Shown here piece after piece: positions 34,461 to 35,565 of a DNA stretch of 35,565 nt. The notes under the pieces are model-generated. The model made no database searches, was not told the DNA's origin, and saw only the letters and a list, made by a program, of their open reading frames with translations. The first letter of the stretch is position 1, and each line of letters begins with the position of its first letter. Both the position numbers and the translations under genes were made by a program. Source of the stretch: Geobacter sp. (lineage in GTDB: Bacteria > Desulfobacterota > Desulfuromonadia > Geobacterales > Pseudopelobacteraceae); the NCBI GenBank assembly GCA_003151775.1, contig PLYK01000002.1, forward strand, positions 1 through 35,565, in the 5' to 3' direction.

Positions 34461-34910
34461 CTACCGGCACACTTCGGCGTGGAGATGCGCCTTCTTGCGG
34501 ACCTTACACATCGTCAGGCGATTGCCGGGCGGATGGACCGTCACTTCGGTCATGTAATGTCGCATGAGGAAAATGCCGCGGCCGGATGGGCTTTCGAGGT
34601 TTTCGTCGGCAAGTGGATCGGGAATGGCGTTGGGATTGTAACCAGGGCCTTCGTCGGTGACGCTGACATCGAAACGATCGGGAAGGATCCGATAGCGGAC
34701 CTGGACCTTTTTGCGGTGGTCCAGCCCGTTGCCATGTTTGATGGCGTTGACGATGGCCTCCTCCAGCGCCAGGCGGATGCCGAAGACCTCTTTGTCCTCG
34801 TAGTGGCATTGCCGCAATTGTCGTTCGATCATTTCCTGAAGATTGCGGGCTTCATTGAGATCGCTGGCGATGACGAATTCAACGGATCCATCCGGCAAGC
34901 TGGTTCGCAT
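34461..34910 (-). CDS. RsbW-like anti-sigma factor / serine-protein kinase (HATPase)
   Basis: IRLALEEAIVNAIKHGNGLDHRKKVQVRYRILPDRFDVSVTDEGPGYNP ... SGRGIFLMRHYMTEV. Confidence 0.9.
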   Translation of the reverse strand: MRTSLPDGSVEFVIASDLNEARNLQEMIERQLRQCHYEDKEVFGIRLALEEAIVNAIKHGNGLDHRKKVQVRYRILPDRFDVSVTDEGPGYNPNAIPDPLADENLESPSGRGIFLMRHYMTEVTVHPPGNRLTMCKVRKKAHLHAEVCR

Positions 34911-35118
34911 AAGGGGCCTCAAGAACCTCGTAGGCGATGAGAGTTTTACCTTCAGAGGAAATGGACGAGCCGTCCGTGAAACCGAATCTCGCTCCAGCAA
35001 CCTCTGATACCAACCGACAGGAGCCATCCGGACCCGGCAGGACGAAACGGACATGAAATCATTTCATCCTATCGGCCCGAGTCCGCGATATTATACACTA
35101 AATCCGCGCAAGTCCAGC

Positions 35119-35481
35119 CTAAAAAGTTTGCAGCGCGGTCTGTTCGTCCTTCTGGATGTTGAACAGCTTGTTCAGCTTGGTGATCTCGAAGACCTCGAAA
35201 ATGTCGTCATTGATATTGCACATCACCAGCTTGCCGCCGACAGCCTGGACCTTCTTGTTGAGCGTGATGAACTTGCCCAGGGCGGCACTCGACAGGTACT
35301 CGACGTTGCTGAAGTTGAGCAGCACTTTCTTGCGGCCCAGCTCTTCGACAAGGCTGAACAAATCTTCGCCGATCTTCTGGATATTCTGCTCGTCGAGAAT
35401 CTTGCGATCGATGAAATTCACGATGGTGATTTCGCCGGAATCTTCGACTTCCAGTCGACGGCGCCGCGGAGGGGTTGACAT
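35119..35481 (-). CDS. STAS-domain anti-sigma factor antagonist (RsbV-like)
   Basis: EEL..KKVLLNFSNVEYLSSAALGKFITLNKKVQAVGGKLVMCNINDDIFEVFEITKLNKLFNIQKDEQTAL. Confidence 0.92.
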   Translation of the reverse strand: MSTPPRRRRLEVEDSGEITIVNFIDRKILDEQNIQKIGEDLFSLVEELGRKKVLLNFSNVEYLSSAALGKFITLNKKVQAVGGKLVMCNINDDIFEVFEITKLNKLFNIQKDEQTALQTF

Positions 35482-35565
35482 GAAAGTTCTCCTTCGAGGT
35501 CAAATCCGGCCCGGTGGACGACTGGTGTCTAGGGATTTAACCCAGCTATGCCATGTTAAGCTAGA

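Noticed and set aside
1-35565. tRNA/rRNA genes
   Set aside because: No tRNA cloverleaf with TTCGA-type T-loop and no rRNA segments recognised on reading.

Overview
The window looks like a Desulfuromonadales/Geobacter-type genome for about the first 30.7 kb, followed by a stretch (about 30.8-35.5 kb) that reads like a planctomycete: 7Fe ferredoxin, McsB arginine kinase, two McsA-like UvrB/C-motif proteins, GNAT, RsbW-like anti-sigma kinase and STAS protein. Left part (0-10 kb) is accessory DNA. It holds an IS3-family element with a broken orfB. Next is a tightly overlapping minus-strand operon: YgiT-type Zn finger, Cys/His-rich protein, MbcA/ParS/Xre-domain protein, calcineurin-like phosphoesterase, small membrane protein and a truncated second phosphoesterase. 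It is followed by a second MbcA-like regulator divergent from an Abi_2/AbiF-like HEPN protein. That abi gene is directly preceded by a strong promoter, a ~49-nt presumptive small RNA and an intrinsic terminator. Then come a frameshifted GSU2403-like nucleotidyltransferase gene, a MucR/Ros regulator with a histone-like tail, and a serine recombinase. Middle part (11-24 kb) is a TonB/ExbB/ExbD transport locus with two TonB-dependent receptors, a repeat lipoprotein, a TPR protein, a PEP-CTERM protein, a purple-acid-phosphatase-like protein and a GEMM-I-type riboswitch. At 24.4-27 kb there is a radical SAM/SPASM enzyme next to a short precursor-like membrane peptide and a TPR/membrane protein. At 27.2-30.8 kb there is a miniature inverted-repeat element, a second serine recombinase, a sigma54 promoter region in front of a decayed outer-membrane gene, and a PilZ/Zn-ribbon/sigma54 activator with an embedded palindromic repeat. 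All calls are from reading sequence and motifs; no database searches were run.
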